Of a stretch of 10,958 bases of DNA, positions 1 through 6,695 are shown piece after piece (position 1 is the stretch's first letter; every line of letters starts with the position of its first letter). Made by a program: the position numbers and the translations under genes. The notes under the pieces are model-generated. The model saw only the letters and a program-made list of their open reading frames with translations. It was not told where the DNA came from and ran no database searches. Source of the DNA: Candidatus Geothermarchaeota archaeon (lineage in GTDB: Archaea > Thermoproteota > Nitrososphaeria > Geothermarchaeales > JDFR-13); NCBI GenBank assembly GCA_015522055.1, contig WAMZ01000040.1, positions 1-10,958 of the forward strand. The letters run 5' to 3'.

Positions 1-11
1 GTATTTATTTC

Positions 12-42
12 AATAATATTTGATTCTTACCCGGTGGGTCTA
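12..42 (+). promoter_or_regulatory. AT-rich upstream region and Shine-Dalgarno site of moeA
   Basis: The first bases of the window are AT-rich with a TATA-like stretch around 12-22 (ataatatttga). A GGTG motif at 33-36 lies six bases upstream of the ATG at 43. GGTG matches the archaeal 16S 3' end (anti-SD CACC). It overlaps the alternative GTG start at 34, so it favours ATG 43 as the true start. The TATA assignment is weak because the window begins here and the upstream context is missing. Confidence 0.4.
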
Positions 43-1299
43 ATGGCTAGATATGTAGATAAGCATAAGGGTTTTAAGAAGCTTATTAAGGTGGATGAGG
101 CCCTAAAGATCATAATGGAGAATTTGGATGTAGTTGGTTATGAGGAAGTTTTTATCGAGGATGCATGTTGGAGGGTACTATATGAGGATCTCTTATCTAA
201 TAGGGATGTCCCCCCGTTTGATAGGGCTGCTATGGATGGTTATGCCGTGAGGAGTGTGGATGTCGCTGGGGCCTCTGAGAACAATCCTATTAGGCTAAGG
301 GTCGTCGGTGAGGTTAGGGCCTCCAAACTGTATGAGGGTGTCGTTGGTCCTATGGAGGCGGTGAGGATAGATACTGGTGCGCCGATGCCGGAGGGGAGTG
401 ACGCCGTAGTTATCCTAGAGGATACAGAGTTTAGGGACGGCTATATAGATGTATTTAGGAGTGTGTCTAAGTTTGGCAATGTATCGGTTAGGGGTGAGGA
501 TGTTAAACGGGGTGAGCTTCTCTTCAAGAAGGGGCATCTACTACATCCATATGATGTTGCACTCTTAAAGTATCTCGGGTATTCTAGGCTTAAAGTCTAT
601 AGGAAGGTGAGGGTATCCCTTGCATCGATTGGTAATGAGTTATTTGAAGTTGGGGAGGATGCCGGTGAGTCGGGTATAATTGAGAGTAACAGGGTTTTGA
701 TCACGGGTGTATTATCGAGATGGCCGGTTGAGTTCATGAGGAGCGTCATTCTACCTGATGAGGAGGATGCTATCCAGAAATTTATATCGGACTCTATTAG
801 GGATAGTGACTTGATAGTCACAACTGGGGGTACCTCCCTAGGTAGGGGTGATGTGATGACAGACTATGTCTATAGTATTGGTGATGTCTTTTTCCATGGG
901 GTGGCGCTCCAGCCGTCTAAACCAGTTTTATTCGCATTGGTGGGTGGGAAGCCTTTCCTGGGGCTCCCGGGTTATCCGGTTGCAGCTGCTATATCTACAT
1001 TTATGTTTGTGGAGCCAGCTATCATGAAGCTGGCTGGTATTAGTGGCTCCCCTATATATCGGGTCGTTAGGGCCCGGCTTACTAGGAGGGTCGCCTCAAA
1101 ATTGGGTATGCTTCAGGTTGTTAGGGTTAAGGTTAGGAAGGATGGTGATGAATACCTCGCTACACCTGTATATGGCTCTGGAGCCGGGGTCCTAAGTAGC
1201 CTATCCAAAGGAGATGGTTTCCTCCTGATACCAGAGAATGTGGAGGGTTATGATGAGGGAGCATTGGTTGATGTACATATATATAGGGAAGTGATTTGA
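43..1299 (+). CDS. moeA: Molybdopterin molybdotransferase MoeA
   Basis: The product is a 418-residue member of the MoeA family, which inserts molybdate (or tungstate) into adenylylated molybdopterin in the cytoplasm. All three family regions are visible: an N-terminal MoeA domain (about residues 10-170) with DVPPFDRAAMDGYAV at 55-69 and the DTGAPMPEGSDAVV block near 110-123; a MoCF-type domain (about 185-330) with TTGGTSLGRGD at 260-270; and a C-terminal domain (about 340-405). Length is normal for the family. The conserved Asp of MDGYA, the GED motif and the Glu of the STGDE-like block (here SIGNE) are kept. The usual QPGKP motif reads QPSKP. I chose ATG 43 because GGTG sits six bases upstream; an in-frame GTG at 34 would add three residues. 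The next gene, a second MoeA, starts one base after this stop codon, so the two are surely co-transcribed. Confidence 0.93.
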   Translation: MARYVDKHKGFKKLIKVDEALKIIMENLDVVGYEEVFIEDACWRVLYEDLLSNRDVPPFDRAAMDGYAVRSVDVAGASENNPIRLRVVGEVRASKLYEGVVGPMEAVRIDTGAPMPEGSDAVVILEDTEFRDGYIDVFRSVSKFGNVSVRGEDVKRGELLFKKGHLLHPYDVALLKYLGYSRLKVYRKVRVSLASIGNELFEVGEDAGESGIIESNRVLITGVLSRWPVEFMRSVILPDEEDAIQKFISDSIRDSDLIVTTGGTSLGRGDVMTDYVYSIGDVFFHGVALQPSKPVLFALVGGKPFLGLPGYPVAAAISTFMFVEPAIMKLAGISGSPIYRVVRARLTRRVASKLGMLQVVRVKVRKDGDEYLATPVYGSGAGVLSSLSKGDGFLLIPENVEGYDEGALVDVHIYREVI

Positions 1300-1300
1300 G

Positions 1301-3280
1301 ATGGGTAAAATATTTAGGAGGCTCATCTCGATTGAGGAGGCTAGGAAGGCTCTATGGGAGGCTGTTAAGCCACGTCCCATTGGGGTCGAGAGGGTATCTC
1401 TATTCGAGGCATATAACCGTGTATTGGCTGATGATATAGTTTCAAAGGTCGATGTCCCACCTTTTGATAGGTCGTTGAGGGATGGCTATGCAGTTAGGAG
1501 TATGGATACAGCGGGGGCGAGGGAAGACTCCCCAGTTGTATTGAGGGTTGTTGGTAGTTTGGAGGCTGGTAGTGATAGGGATATTTATGTCGGTGAGGGT
1601 GAGGCGGTCTATGTAGCTACTGGGGCCCCGATTCCAGGTGGGGCCGACTCGGTTGTCATGGAGGAGTATACTGTTAGGAAGGGGGGTTATGTGGAGATTT
1701 ATAAGCAGGCCTCGCCTGGGGAATGGATCCAATACGCTGGTTCGGATATTTCGATGGGGGATGTTATTCTTCGTAGGGGGACGGTCCTCGGTGTCAGGGA
1801 GATCGGTGTTTTAGCGGCGATCGGTGTGGCGGAGGTACCTGTTTACAAGAAACCTTTGGTGGGCATTATAAGTACGGGCGATGAGATAGTGGATGTTGGT
1901 GTGGAACTGGGTAGAGGGAAGATATATGATGTTAATGCATATACAATCGCCTCTAGGATATCGAGGGATGGTGGTGAACCTATTTATTATGGCGTCGCCG
2001 CCGATGATGTCGATGTACTCAATAATTTAATTACGAGGGCCTTATCGGAGTGTGACGTGGTAATAACAAGTGGTTCAACTAGTGTAGGGCTAAGAGATAA
2101 TCTCTATACCGTATTATCGAGCTTAGGCCTTTCAGAGTTTATATTCCATGGGGTGGAGGTTAGTCCCGGTAAGCCGACTATAGCCGCGATTATAGGCGGC
2201 AAATTGTTTATCGGCCTACCTGGGTTCCCCGTGAGTTGCTTGATGATATATGATAATATTTTCTCTGATGTAGTTAGGGCTTTCTCCGGCTTACCCCCGG
2301 CTGAGGTTAGGCATGTATATGCAGCTGCAGGTAGGGTTATAAGAGGTAGGCTTGGAGTAAAGCTTTTGCAGCCGGTTTTCATAAGGAGGCGTGGTGATGG
2401 TCTGTATTTCTATCCTGTGTATGCGTCGAGTGGGGCTATAGCTTCACTCGAGTTGTCGGATGGATATGTGGAGATTGGTGAGAGGGAGTCTTATGTCGAT
2501 GTTGGGGAGGAGAGGCCTGTTAAGCTTTTCGAGGATTTTATTAGACCTGCAAATATTGTATTGGTATCGAGCCATAGCCTGGCCTTAGATAGGCTTGTTA
2601 ATCGCTTCCTCTCCAGTAATCCAAATATTTCTATTAAACTGGTTTATAGTGGTTCGTTCGGCGGCATCAAGGCTATAGAGGATGGATATAACGATTTTGC
2701 TGGTATCCATATCCTAGATGGAGATACTGGCGAGTATAATATTCCAATTGTTAGGAAGCGTGACATGAGGGACGTAATTCTATATAGAGGTTTTATGAGG
2801 GAGTTTGGTATAGTTGTTAGGAGGGGCAATCCACTTGGTATAAGGGGGTTGGAGGATATTTTCAGGGAGGATGTTAGGTTCATAAATAGAGCTCAGGGTA
2901 GTGGTACTAGGACCTTCCTGGATATATGGTTATCAAGATATGCGGCGGATAATGGTGTGAGTATCGATTATCTTATTGGTAGGATTAGAGGCTATTATAC
3001 CCAGGCGAGGACTCATTCGTCGGTGGTCTATCATATTGAGAGTGGGAAGGCTGATATGGGTATAGCCTCTAGACCATCTGTAGCGGGGCGCGATGTAGAT
3101 TTCATCCCATTGGGATGGGAGAACTTTGACTTCCTGGTTAGCAAGAGGTCCCTAGGTGATTCTTTGGAGTTGAGGGAGTTCCTGGAGTTTCTGGGCAGCT
3201 CTGAAGCCATCTCATTACTTAGGAATATGGATGGTATCGATGTACCAAATAACTATATGAATGTATTGCTTGAGCTATGA
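1301..3280 (+). CDS. MoeA fused to a C-terminal periplasmic-binding-like (COG1910-type) domain
   Basis: This 659-residue protein is a second MoeA with an extra domain. Residues 1 to about 410 hold a full MoeA: DVPPFDRSLRDGYAV at 51-65, YVATGAPIPGGADSVV near 104-119, STGDE at 191-195, TSGSTSVGLRD at 256-266 (the usual SGG is SGS) and SPGKP at 288-292. Residues from about 415 form a substrate-binding-like domain of the kind annotated as PBP_like or COG1910 (molybdate-binding-like). Its marks are GSFGGIKAIEDGYNDFAG at 451-468, DTGEYN at 475-480 and NRAQGSGTRTFLD at 529-541. No signal peptide is present, so the domain acts in the cytoplasm. Such fusions are known in archaea. By inference the domain senses or delivers molybdate or tungstate to the insertion site. 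The gene starts one base after the moeA stop, with GTGAT five bases upstream of the ATG, and its last six bases overlap the end of the convergent aminopropyltransferase gene. Confidence 0.9.
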   Translation: MGKIFRRLISIEEARKALWEAVKPRPIGVERVSLFEAYNRVLADDIVSKVDVPPFDRSLRDGYAVRSMDTAGAREDSPVVLRVVGSLEAGSDRDIYVGEGEAVYVATGAPIPGGADSVVMEEYTVRKGGYVEIYKQASPGEWIQYAGSDISMGDVILRRGTVLGVREIGVLAAIGVAEVPVYKKPLVGIISTGDEIVDVGVELGRGKIYDVNAYTIASRISRDGGEPIYYGVAADDVDVLNNLITRALSECDVVITSGSTSVGLRDNLYTVLSSLGLSEFIFHGVEVSPGKPTIAAIIGGKLFIGLPGFPVSCLMIYDNIFSDVVRAFSGLPPAEVRHVYAAAGRVIRGRLGVKLLQPVFIRRRGDGLYFYPVYASSGAIASLELSDGYVEIGERESYVDVGEERPVKLFEDFIRPANIVLVSSHSLALDRLVNRFLSSNPNISIKLVYSGSFGGIKAIEDGYNDFAGIHILDGDTGEYNIPIVRKRDMRDVILYRGFMREFGIVVRRGNPLGIRGLEDIFREDVRFINRAQGSGTRTFLDIWLSRYAADNGVSIDYLIGRIRGYYTQARTHSSVVYHIESGKADMGIASRPSVAGRDVDFIPLGWENFDFLVSKRSLGDSLELREFLEFLGSSEAISLLRNMDGIDVPNNYMNVLLEL

Positions 3281-4054
3281 ACCTTTCTTTAGGTCTTGGT
3301 CGATGGAGTCAATGTATATCAAGCCATCCAGTCTATTGAGCCTTATAGGCTTATTTGATAACACTATATAAGTCCATATACCCCCGAATGAGGGTATATA
3401 TCTCCCATATATCCTTCTATATCTAAATATTTTATCTGCCTCTACTAGGAATCTGGATATAATATCCTTGTCAATCGGGTAGAGCCCTAGGAAATATACT
3501 ATGCGCCCCTCATCAGGTATTAATCGCTTAAGCTTCTCCATGAAGACTGATCTATAGAATCTATTTACTTGATTCTCCTCCTCCCTTACATCGGTCAAGT
3601 CGACTAATATGTAGCCATACCTCTCATCGGTCTCCTCTACATATTTCCATGCATCGGTATTCACCAGCTTTACATTGGGTTTATTAAATACTCCGGCGGG
3701 TACCTCAGGTATGTATTTTGAGACTATTTTGGTTACTAGGGGGTCGATATCTACTATGGTGACTTCTATGGAGGGTGAGATGTTTATAGCCTCCCTTGCC
3801 GCTCCCCCATCGCCTCCTCCGAGAATCAGTATTTTTCTATAGCTCTTTTTGTAGCCCGGTTTAACGAGAGCTTCATGGTAGAGCTTCTCGTCGTATTCAG
3901 TTAGCTGGATTATGCCATCGAGGATTAATGTCCTGCCGAATGGGGTTCTTGCCACAAGTATCTCTTGGTATTCAGACCTGACTCTAGCTAATTCCTCTAA
4001 TATAGGTGTATATACGTAGTTGTATCCATTGGGTGCTTTTACGAATTTCTCCAT
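3275..4054 (-). CDS. speE: Aminopropyltransferase of the spermidine synthase family
   Basis: The 259-residue product belongs to the spermidine synthase family, which moves an aminopropyl group from decarboxylated AdoMet to a polyamine acceptor. The family core is clear: LDGIIQLTEYDEKLYHEAL near residues 45-63, the nucleotide-binding GGGDGG at 79-84, VDIDP near 101-105, and a catalytic-type DLTD at 152-155. In most family members the last motif reads D-S/T-x-D-P followed by G-rich residues and an acceptor-site Gln; here it reads DLTDV and the next strand ends YFLGLY, so acceptor specificity is uncertain (putrescine, agmatine or a longer polyamine are all possible). I chose ATG 4054, ten bases after the speD stop. 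An in-frame TTG at 4075 would add seven residues and overlap speD by 11 bases. It directly follows the decarboxylase that supplies its substrate. Confidence 0.88.
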   Translation of the reverse strand: MEKFVKAPNGYNYVYTPILEELARVRSEYQEILVARTPFGRTLILDGIIQLTEYDEKLYHEALVKPGYKKSYRKILILGGGDGGAAREAINISPSIEVTIVDIDPLVTKIVSKYIPEVPAGVFNKPNVKLVNTDAWKYVEETDERYGYILVDLTDVREEENQVNRFYRSVFMEKLKRLIPDEGRIVYFLGLYPIDKDIISRFLVEADKIFRYRRIYGRYIPSFGGIWTYIVLSNKPIRLNRLDGLIYIDSIDQDLKKGS

Positions 4055-4064
4055 TATATACTGT

Positions 4065-4445
4065 TTATCTCTCAATTTTCTCTGCCTCAGGGATGAATAT
4101 ATATCCTCTAGACCTGATACTCTTGCGCAATCTCTTTGGCCTAAGCCCTTTGACTATTATCTTGGCCGCCTTGATGGCCTTCTCCCATCTGTCACATGCA
4201 TATACATCTATTGTGGCATGTTCATATTCAGGCCATGTATGTATCGATATGTGGCTGGCCTCAAGTAGTGTTACGGCTGTGAAGCCCTGCGGCTCAAACT
4301 TGTGATATAAGGTTCCGAAGGATTTTAAGCCGCTTTCGGAGACGGCGCGGGATATTAGTCGGTTGAGGTATATAGGACTATCTAGTTTTTTCGGGTCTAC
4401 TCCATATAGGTCCAGCATTATGTGAATACCTTTTTTCCTCCTCAT
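4065..4445 (-). CDS. speD: S-adenosylmethionine decarboxylase proenzyme (small prokaryotic pyruvoyl type)
   Basis: The 126-residue proenzyme is of the self-cleaving pyruvoyl family (prokaryotic class 1b, SpeH/SpeD), which makes decarboxylated AdoMet for polyamine synthesis. The key block SHISIHTWPEYEHATIDVYAC runs from 64 to 84. It gives the pyruvoyl-forming Ser64, the proton-donor His69 and the catalytic Cys84, spaced exactly as Ser63, His68 and Cys83 of the Thermotoga maritima enzyme. The residue before the serine is Ala63, with Glu62 before it, where the family usually has Glu directly before Ser. Crenarchaeal arginine decarboxylases evolved from this family and share these residues, so that activity is a minor alternative; the adjacent aminopropyltransferase gene favours AdoMet. 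It starts with ATG at 4445 and is the first gene of a two-gene operon. Confidence 0.9.
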   Translation of the reverse strand: MRRKKGIHIMLDLYGVDPKKLDSPIYLNRLISRAVSESGLKSFGTLYHKFEPQGFTAVTLLEASHISIHTWPEYEHATIDVYACDRWEKAIKAAKIIVKGLRPKRLRKSIRSRGYIFIPEAEKIER

Positions 4446-4464
4446 TTCTACTCATAATTTCAGC

Positions 4465-4489
4465 GGGCTAAGTGCGGACACCCGCGCCC
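4465..4489 (-). other. GC-rich hairpin in the presumed 5' leader of speD
   Basis: On the minus strand, GGGC (4489-4486) pairs with GCCC (4468-4465). Nested inside, GCGG (4485-4482) pairs with CCGC (4477-4474) around a GUGU loop, leaving a five-base bulge ACUUA on the 3' side. A flanking U-G pair can extend it. The element ends 19 bases before the speD ATG and is strikingly GC-rich in an AT-rich intergenic region. A second, mutually exclusive pairing is possible: GCGGG (4485-4481) with CCCGC (4467-4463). Whether it is fully transcribed depends on the speD transcription start, which I can only guess. It matches no RNA family that I recognise. Confidence 0.4.
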
Positions 4490-4502
4490 AAATTTAATCT
4501 AC

Positions 4503-4535
4503 TCTATATTTATGAGGATAGAACATAAATAAATG
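4503..4535. promoter_or_regulatory. Divergent promoter region between speD and the redoxin-like gene
   Basis: Two TATA-like stretches lie between the divergent genes: tatatttatg at 4505-4514 and cataaataaa at 4524-4533. Archaeal TATA boxes sit about 25 bases upstream of transcription starts. The left box read on the + strand would start transcription near 4534, giving the redoxin-like gene a leader of about 30 bases with an SD. The right box read on the - strand would start near 4501, placing the whole hairpin in the speD leader. The assignment of box to gene is inferred from spacing alone. Confidence 0.4.
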
Positions 4536-4553
4536 TTTATACTATTGGGGGCT

Positions 4554-4557
4554 GGTG
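4554..4557 (+). promoter_or_regulatory. Shine-Dalgarno GGTG that decides the start at 4566
   Basis: GGTG ends eight bases before the ATG at 4566. An upstream in-frame ATG at 4533 has no such motif, so the shorter reading is preferred. Confidence 0.45.
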
Positions 4558-4565
4558 CTTCATCG

Positions 4566-5093
4566 ATGAGGATCGACGCCAGGAAGATTGGTTCGATACT
4601 TCTATTGACGTTATTCCTAATATCGATTCTTATACTGTTGATGCCTGATTTGCTGAGGCAGTTTAATATAGGGTCTACAGATATACGTAATGTTGAACTG
4701 GTTGACATTGATACTGGAGATAGGTTTAGACTTGGTTCATTGAAACCTGGCAAGATTTTTCTCGTGGTTTACCATGGGAATTCCCGGGATGTGCTTAGGG
4801 GTATTATTAATTTACTTGATAATATAGGTGCATATCTAGAGTTTAAGGGATATACTGTGGTAGTGGTTTTGAGTGGTGGGGCACTATCTGATTTTAGAGA
4901 CTTCCTAGCGGGTGAGGATCCTTTGATATTTAATAGGTATCGATGGCTTTATGACTCTAATAATCTTGTTTCGAGATCCTTAGGTCATGTATCGAATTAT
5001 GGAAGGATATTTATTATTGGTGATGGCTGGGAATATACTTATGTGGGGGATACTAGTCTATCGCCGGCAGTCATTATGAGTAGGATACCTTAG
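4566..5093 (+). CDS. Membrane-anchored redoxin/thioredoxin-fold-like protein without cysteines
   Basis: This 175-residue protein has a short basic N-terminus (MRIDARK), one hydrophobic segment at about 9-27 and then a soluble domain, so it is probably anchored in the membrane with the domain outside. The soluble part has the layout of a TlpA/peroxiredoxin-like fold: VELVDIDTGDRFRLGSL at 43-59, a strand KIFLVVYH at 63-70, a long helix, the strand YTVVVVLSG at 96-104, and RIFIIGDGWEYTYVG near 147-161. This resembles the redoxin order of entry loop, active-site strand and a late strand followed by a turn. Where the redox-active Cys pair would stand (about 71-76) it reads GNSRDV, and the whole protein has no Cys. 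It is therefore not a thiol oxidoreductase; a structural or chaperone role is possible but unproven. Start chosen at ATG 4566; ATG 4533 would add 11 residues. The stop overlaps the convergent gene by four bases. Confidence 0.72.
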   Translation: MRIDARKIGSILLLTLFLISILILLMPDLLRQFNIGSTDIRNVELVDIDTGDRFRLGSLKPGKIFLVVYHGNSRDVLRGIINLLDNIGAYLEFKGYTVVVVLSGGALSDFRDFLAGEDPLIFNRYRWLYDSNNLVSRSLGHVSNYGRIFIIGDGWEYTYVGDTSLSPAVIMSRIP

Positions 5094-5461
5094 CGCTTTA
5101 ATTCTTTTATATTTTTATCTAAGTCGCCCATCATCTCTTTGATTTTATGCTTCCTAGCCATCATCTTTCTCTTTCTAAGTTCTTTGTATGCTGGTCTACC
5201 CCATACAACGAGGTTCTTATCATATTTCTCTGGTATCTTATGACCCTCCAGTATCATCTCTGGATAAAGGATGTAGAAGTTCCTGGTCTTGGATTTTGGG
5301 CTTAGTATCCTCGCTATGACTAGCATACCTGGCTTCAACTCTTTGGTTAGGGGGGCTCTACGGTGGAATATCCCTATTACGCCCTCTCTATCGTAGGTGA
5401 TTACCTCCCCGACATGCTTCTTTTTTGACTTCTTGGTGTATACAAGTACATATCTAGGCAT
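5090..5461 (-). CDS. Small basic protein of unknown function
   Basis: I do not recognise this 123-residue protein. The first 70 or so residues look like a beta-rich domain (RYVLVYT, HVGEVITYD, GVIGIFHRR, then KPGMLVIARILSPKSKTRNF), and the GMLVIARIL stretch is reminiscent of an OB or TRAM-like barrel. The C-terminal 40 residues form a highly Lys/Arg-rich, probably helical tail (AYKELRKRKMMARKH and onwards). This composition suggests nucleic acid or ribosome binding, which is inference only. There is no signal peptide and no cysteine. I prefer ATG 5461; TTG 5467 would add two residues. TATA-like sequence at about 5484-5496 lies 25-35 bases upstream of the ATG, so the mRNA may be leaderless. 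It lies 67 bases downstream of the RNA methyltransferase gene on the same strand and overlaps the redoxin-like gene tail to tail by four bases. Confidence 0.72.
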   Translation of the reverse strand: MPRYVLVYTKKSKKKHVGEVITYDREGVIGIFHRRAPLTKELKPGMLVIARILSPKSKTRNFYILYPEMILEGHKIPEKYDKNLVVWGRPAYKELRKRKMMARKHKIKEMMGDLDKNIKELKR

Positions 5462-5483
5462 ATTCAATTCAATAGAAATATAT

Positions 5484-5507
5484 CACTGATATAAATCTTC
5501 TTTATAC
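5484..5507 (-). promoter_or_regulatory. TATA-like promoter of the small basic protein gene
   Basis: On the minus strand the gap between the methyltransferase stop and the ATG at 5461 holds two TATA-like stretches, TATAAAG near 5500-5506 and TTTATATC near 5487-5494. The second lies about 26-33 bases before the ATG, and there is no clear SD, so a leaderless or nearly leaderless transcript is likely. Confidence 0.35.
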
Positions 5508-5528
5508 GGTTTTTAACCCATTCACCAT

Positions 5529-6695
5529 CTACATAGGGTAGTCTAGGCGTATTAGGTATGCCTTTAGGTAATCCAACTCTTTATCGGGTTTCCTCACCAT
5601 ATGGTCTGGTGAGGAGCCTCTAACGCCACCTAATATCCAGTATTTTTTATCACATCGTTTCATGGTATAGTCTATAATATCCCTTAGCAGGGTATTTCTA
5701 TCTATGTGGTAGCTGCAGCTCGATATGAATAGTGTTCTATGTCTAAAGTTAGTTAGTATCTCGGTTAGTATCGCCCGATACTTCTTTATCGCTGGCTTAA
5801 GACTCTTTTTCATCGGCGCCAACGCAGGTGGATCTATGATAACTATATCTGCCTCATTCTCCTCTTCTATAAATTGCTCTACTTTTCCATGGACCACCGA
5901 AGCATTATTTATTACATTGTTGATATTCAGGTTTCTGTATAGGGTCTCAATAGCTTCATCGTCCTCCTCGACGAATACTGCTTCTCTAGCCCCGTTTAGG
6001 AGATACTGTATCCCGAATCCACCCGTATATGAATATAGGTCAATAACCTTCTTAGCTCTCTCTATGGTGGGGAGCTCAAGCCTATTTATCCTATGGTCTA
6101 GGTAGAAGCCGGTTTTCTGCCCTGATTCTACGTTCACTATAAACCTGGCTTTCCCCTCATCTATTATTGTTTCAGGTTTCTTCTCGTGTGTTAGCCACTC
6201 GCTATATATATCTAGGCCGATGTCCAGCCTACTTTTCTGGATGTTTTTAAGGTATATATATTTTGCTATTCCGTGTCGTAACAATGTCTTTTTAATTATG
6301 TCTATTCGTATATCCATTCCTATGCTGCTTGTCTGTATGACGGCTATTTTATTATATAGGTCGATTATGAGTCCAGGGAGGTAGTCGGCGTCGGCATATA
6401 CTATTCTCTTGGACTTGAATGGATAGGTTTTCCTCCTCTCATAGGCCCTCACTATATTGTCTTCTATTGCGTCATTTATGTCCTGTATATCACCGGTATA
6501 TAGTATCCTTACACCGACTGGTCCATATCCATCGTAGAATCCTCCCCCGACTACTCTTCCTCTGCTATCGGTTATGAATACTTCTTCACCTGGTTCGGCG
6601 CCTCCATCGTCCTTCAATCCATCTTTATATATAGTTAGTTTCCCCTGCCTATATAGCCTGGTTCCCTTATCATTGAGCACTATTTTCTTTACCAA
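5529..6695 (-). CDS. RlmI-like class I SAM-dependent RNA (cytosine-5) methyltransferase
   Basis: The 388-residue product matches the RlmI/COG1092 family: an N-terminal PUA-like domain (about 1-75), a linker domain and a Rossmann methyltransferase domain (about 185-388). Family motifs are GQKTGFYLD at 192-200, SYTGGFG at 222-228 (SAM motif I), DPPALAP at 288-294 (motif IV), SSCSYH around 325-330 with the likely catalytic Cys327, and SPDHMV at 362-367. In E. coli RlmI methylates C5 of a 23S rRNA cytidine; the archaeal target is unknown here. I chose TTG 6695 because GGTGA lies five bases upstream and the resulting N-terminus has the same length as E. coli RlmI. ATG 6722 would add nine residues, has no SD and overlaps the upstream gene by 53 bases. 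With TTG the overlap with endonuclease III is 26 bases, so the two are probably coupled. Confidence 0.87.
   Translation of the reverse strand: MVKKIVLNDKGTRLYRQGKLTIYKDGLKDDGGAEPGEEVFITDSRGRVVGGGFYDGYGPVGVRILYTGDIQDINDAIEDNIVRAYERRKTYPFKSKRIVYADADYLPGLIIDLYNKIAVIQTSSIGMDIRIDIIKKTLLRHGIAKYIYLKNIQKSRLDIGLDIYSEWLTHEKKPETIIDEGKARFIVNVESGQKTGFYLDHRINRLELPTIERAKKVIDLYSYTGGFGIQYLLNGAREAVFVEEDDEAIETLYRNLNINNVINNASVVHGKVEQFIEEENEADIVIIDPPALAPMKKSLKPAIKKYRAILTEILTNFRHRTLFISSCSYHIDRNTLLRDIIDYTMKRCDKKYWILGGVRGSSPDHMVRKPDKELDYLKAYLIRLDYPM

Noticed and set aside
1442..1732. Minus-strand reading frames inside the moeA genes (also near 597-821, 2104-2382 and 2644-2883)
   Set aside because: Antisense to conserved MoeA motifs, no start signals, and no coherent protein pattern.
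4006..4305. Plus-strand open reading frames of 82-99 codons opposite speD and speE
   Set aside because: They lie entirely antisense to well-supported conserved genes and have no SD or recognisable protein features.
4065..4445. Arginine decarboxylase of the crenarchaeal type rather than AdoMet decarboxylase
   Set aside because: Both share the pyruvoyl core, but the SHISIHTWPE sequence and the directly linked aminopropyltransferase gene fit AdoMet decarboxylase better. Not fully excluded.
4449..4489. C/D box small RNA on the minus strand, suggested by CTGA at 4462-4459 followed by ATTATGAG
   Set aside because: No convincing UGAUGA C box at the required distance and no second box pair; the hairpin is the better explanation of the base composition.
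5508..5518. Palindrome GGTTTTTAACC upstream of the small basic protein gene, as an operator or terminator
   Set aside because: Only four base pairs with a three-base loop; expected by chance in AT-rich DNA, and the T-run is on the wrong strand to end the methyltransferase transcript.
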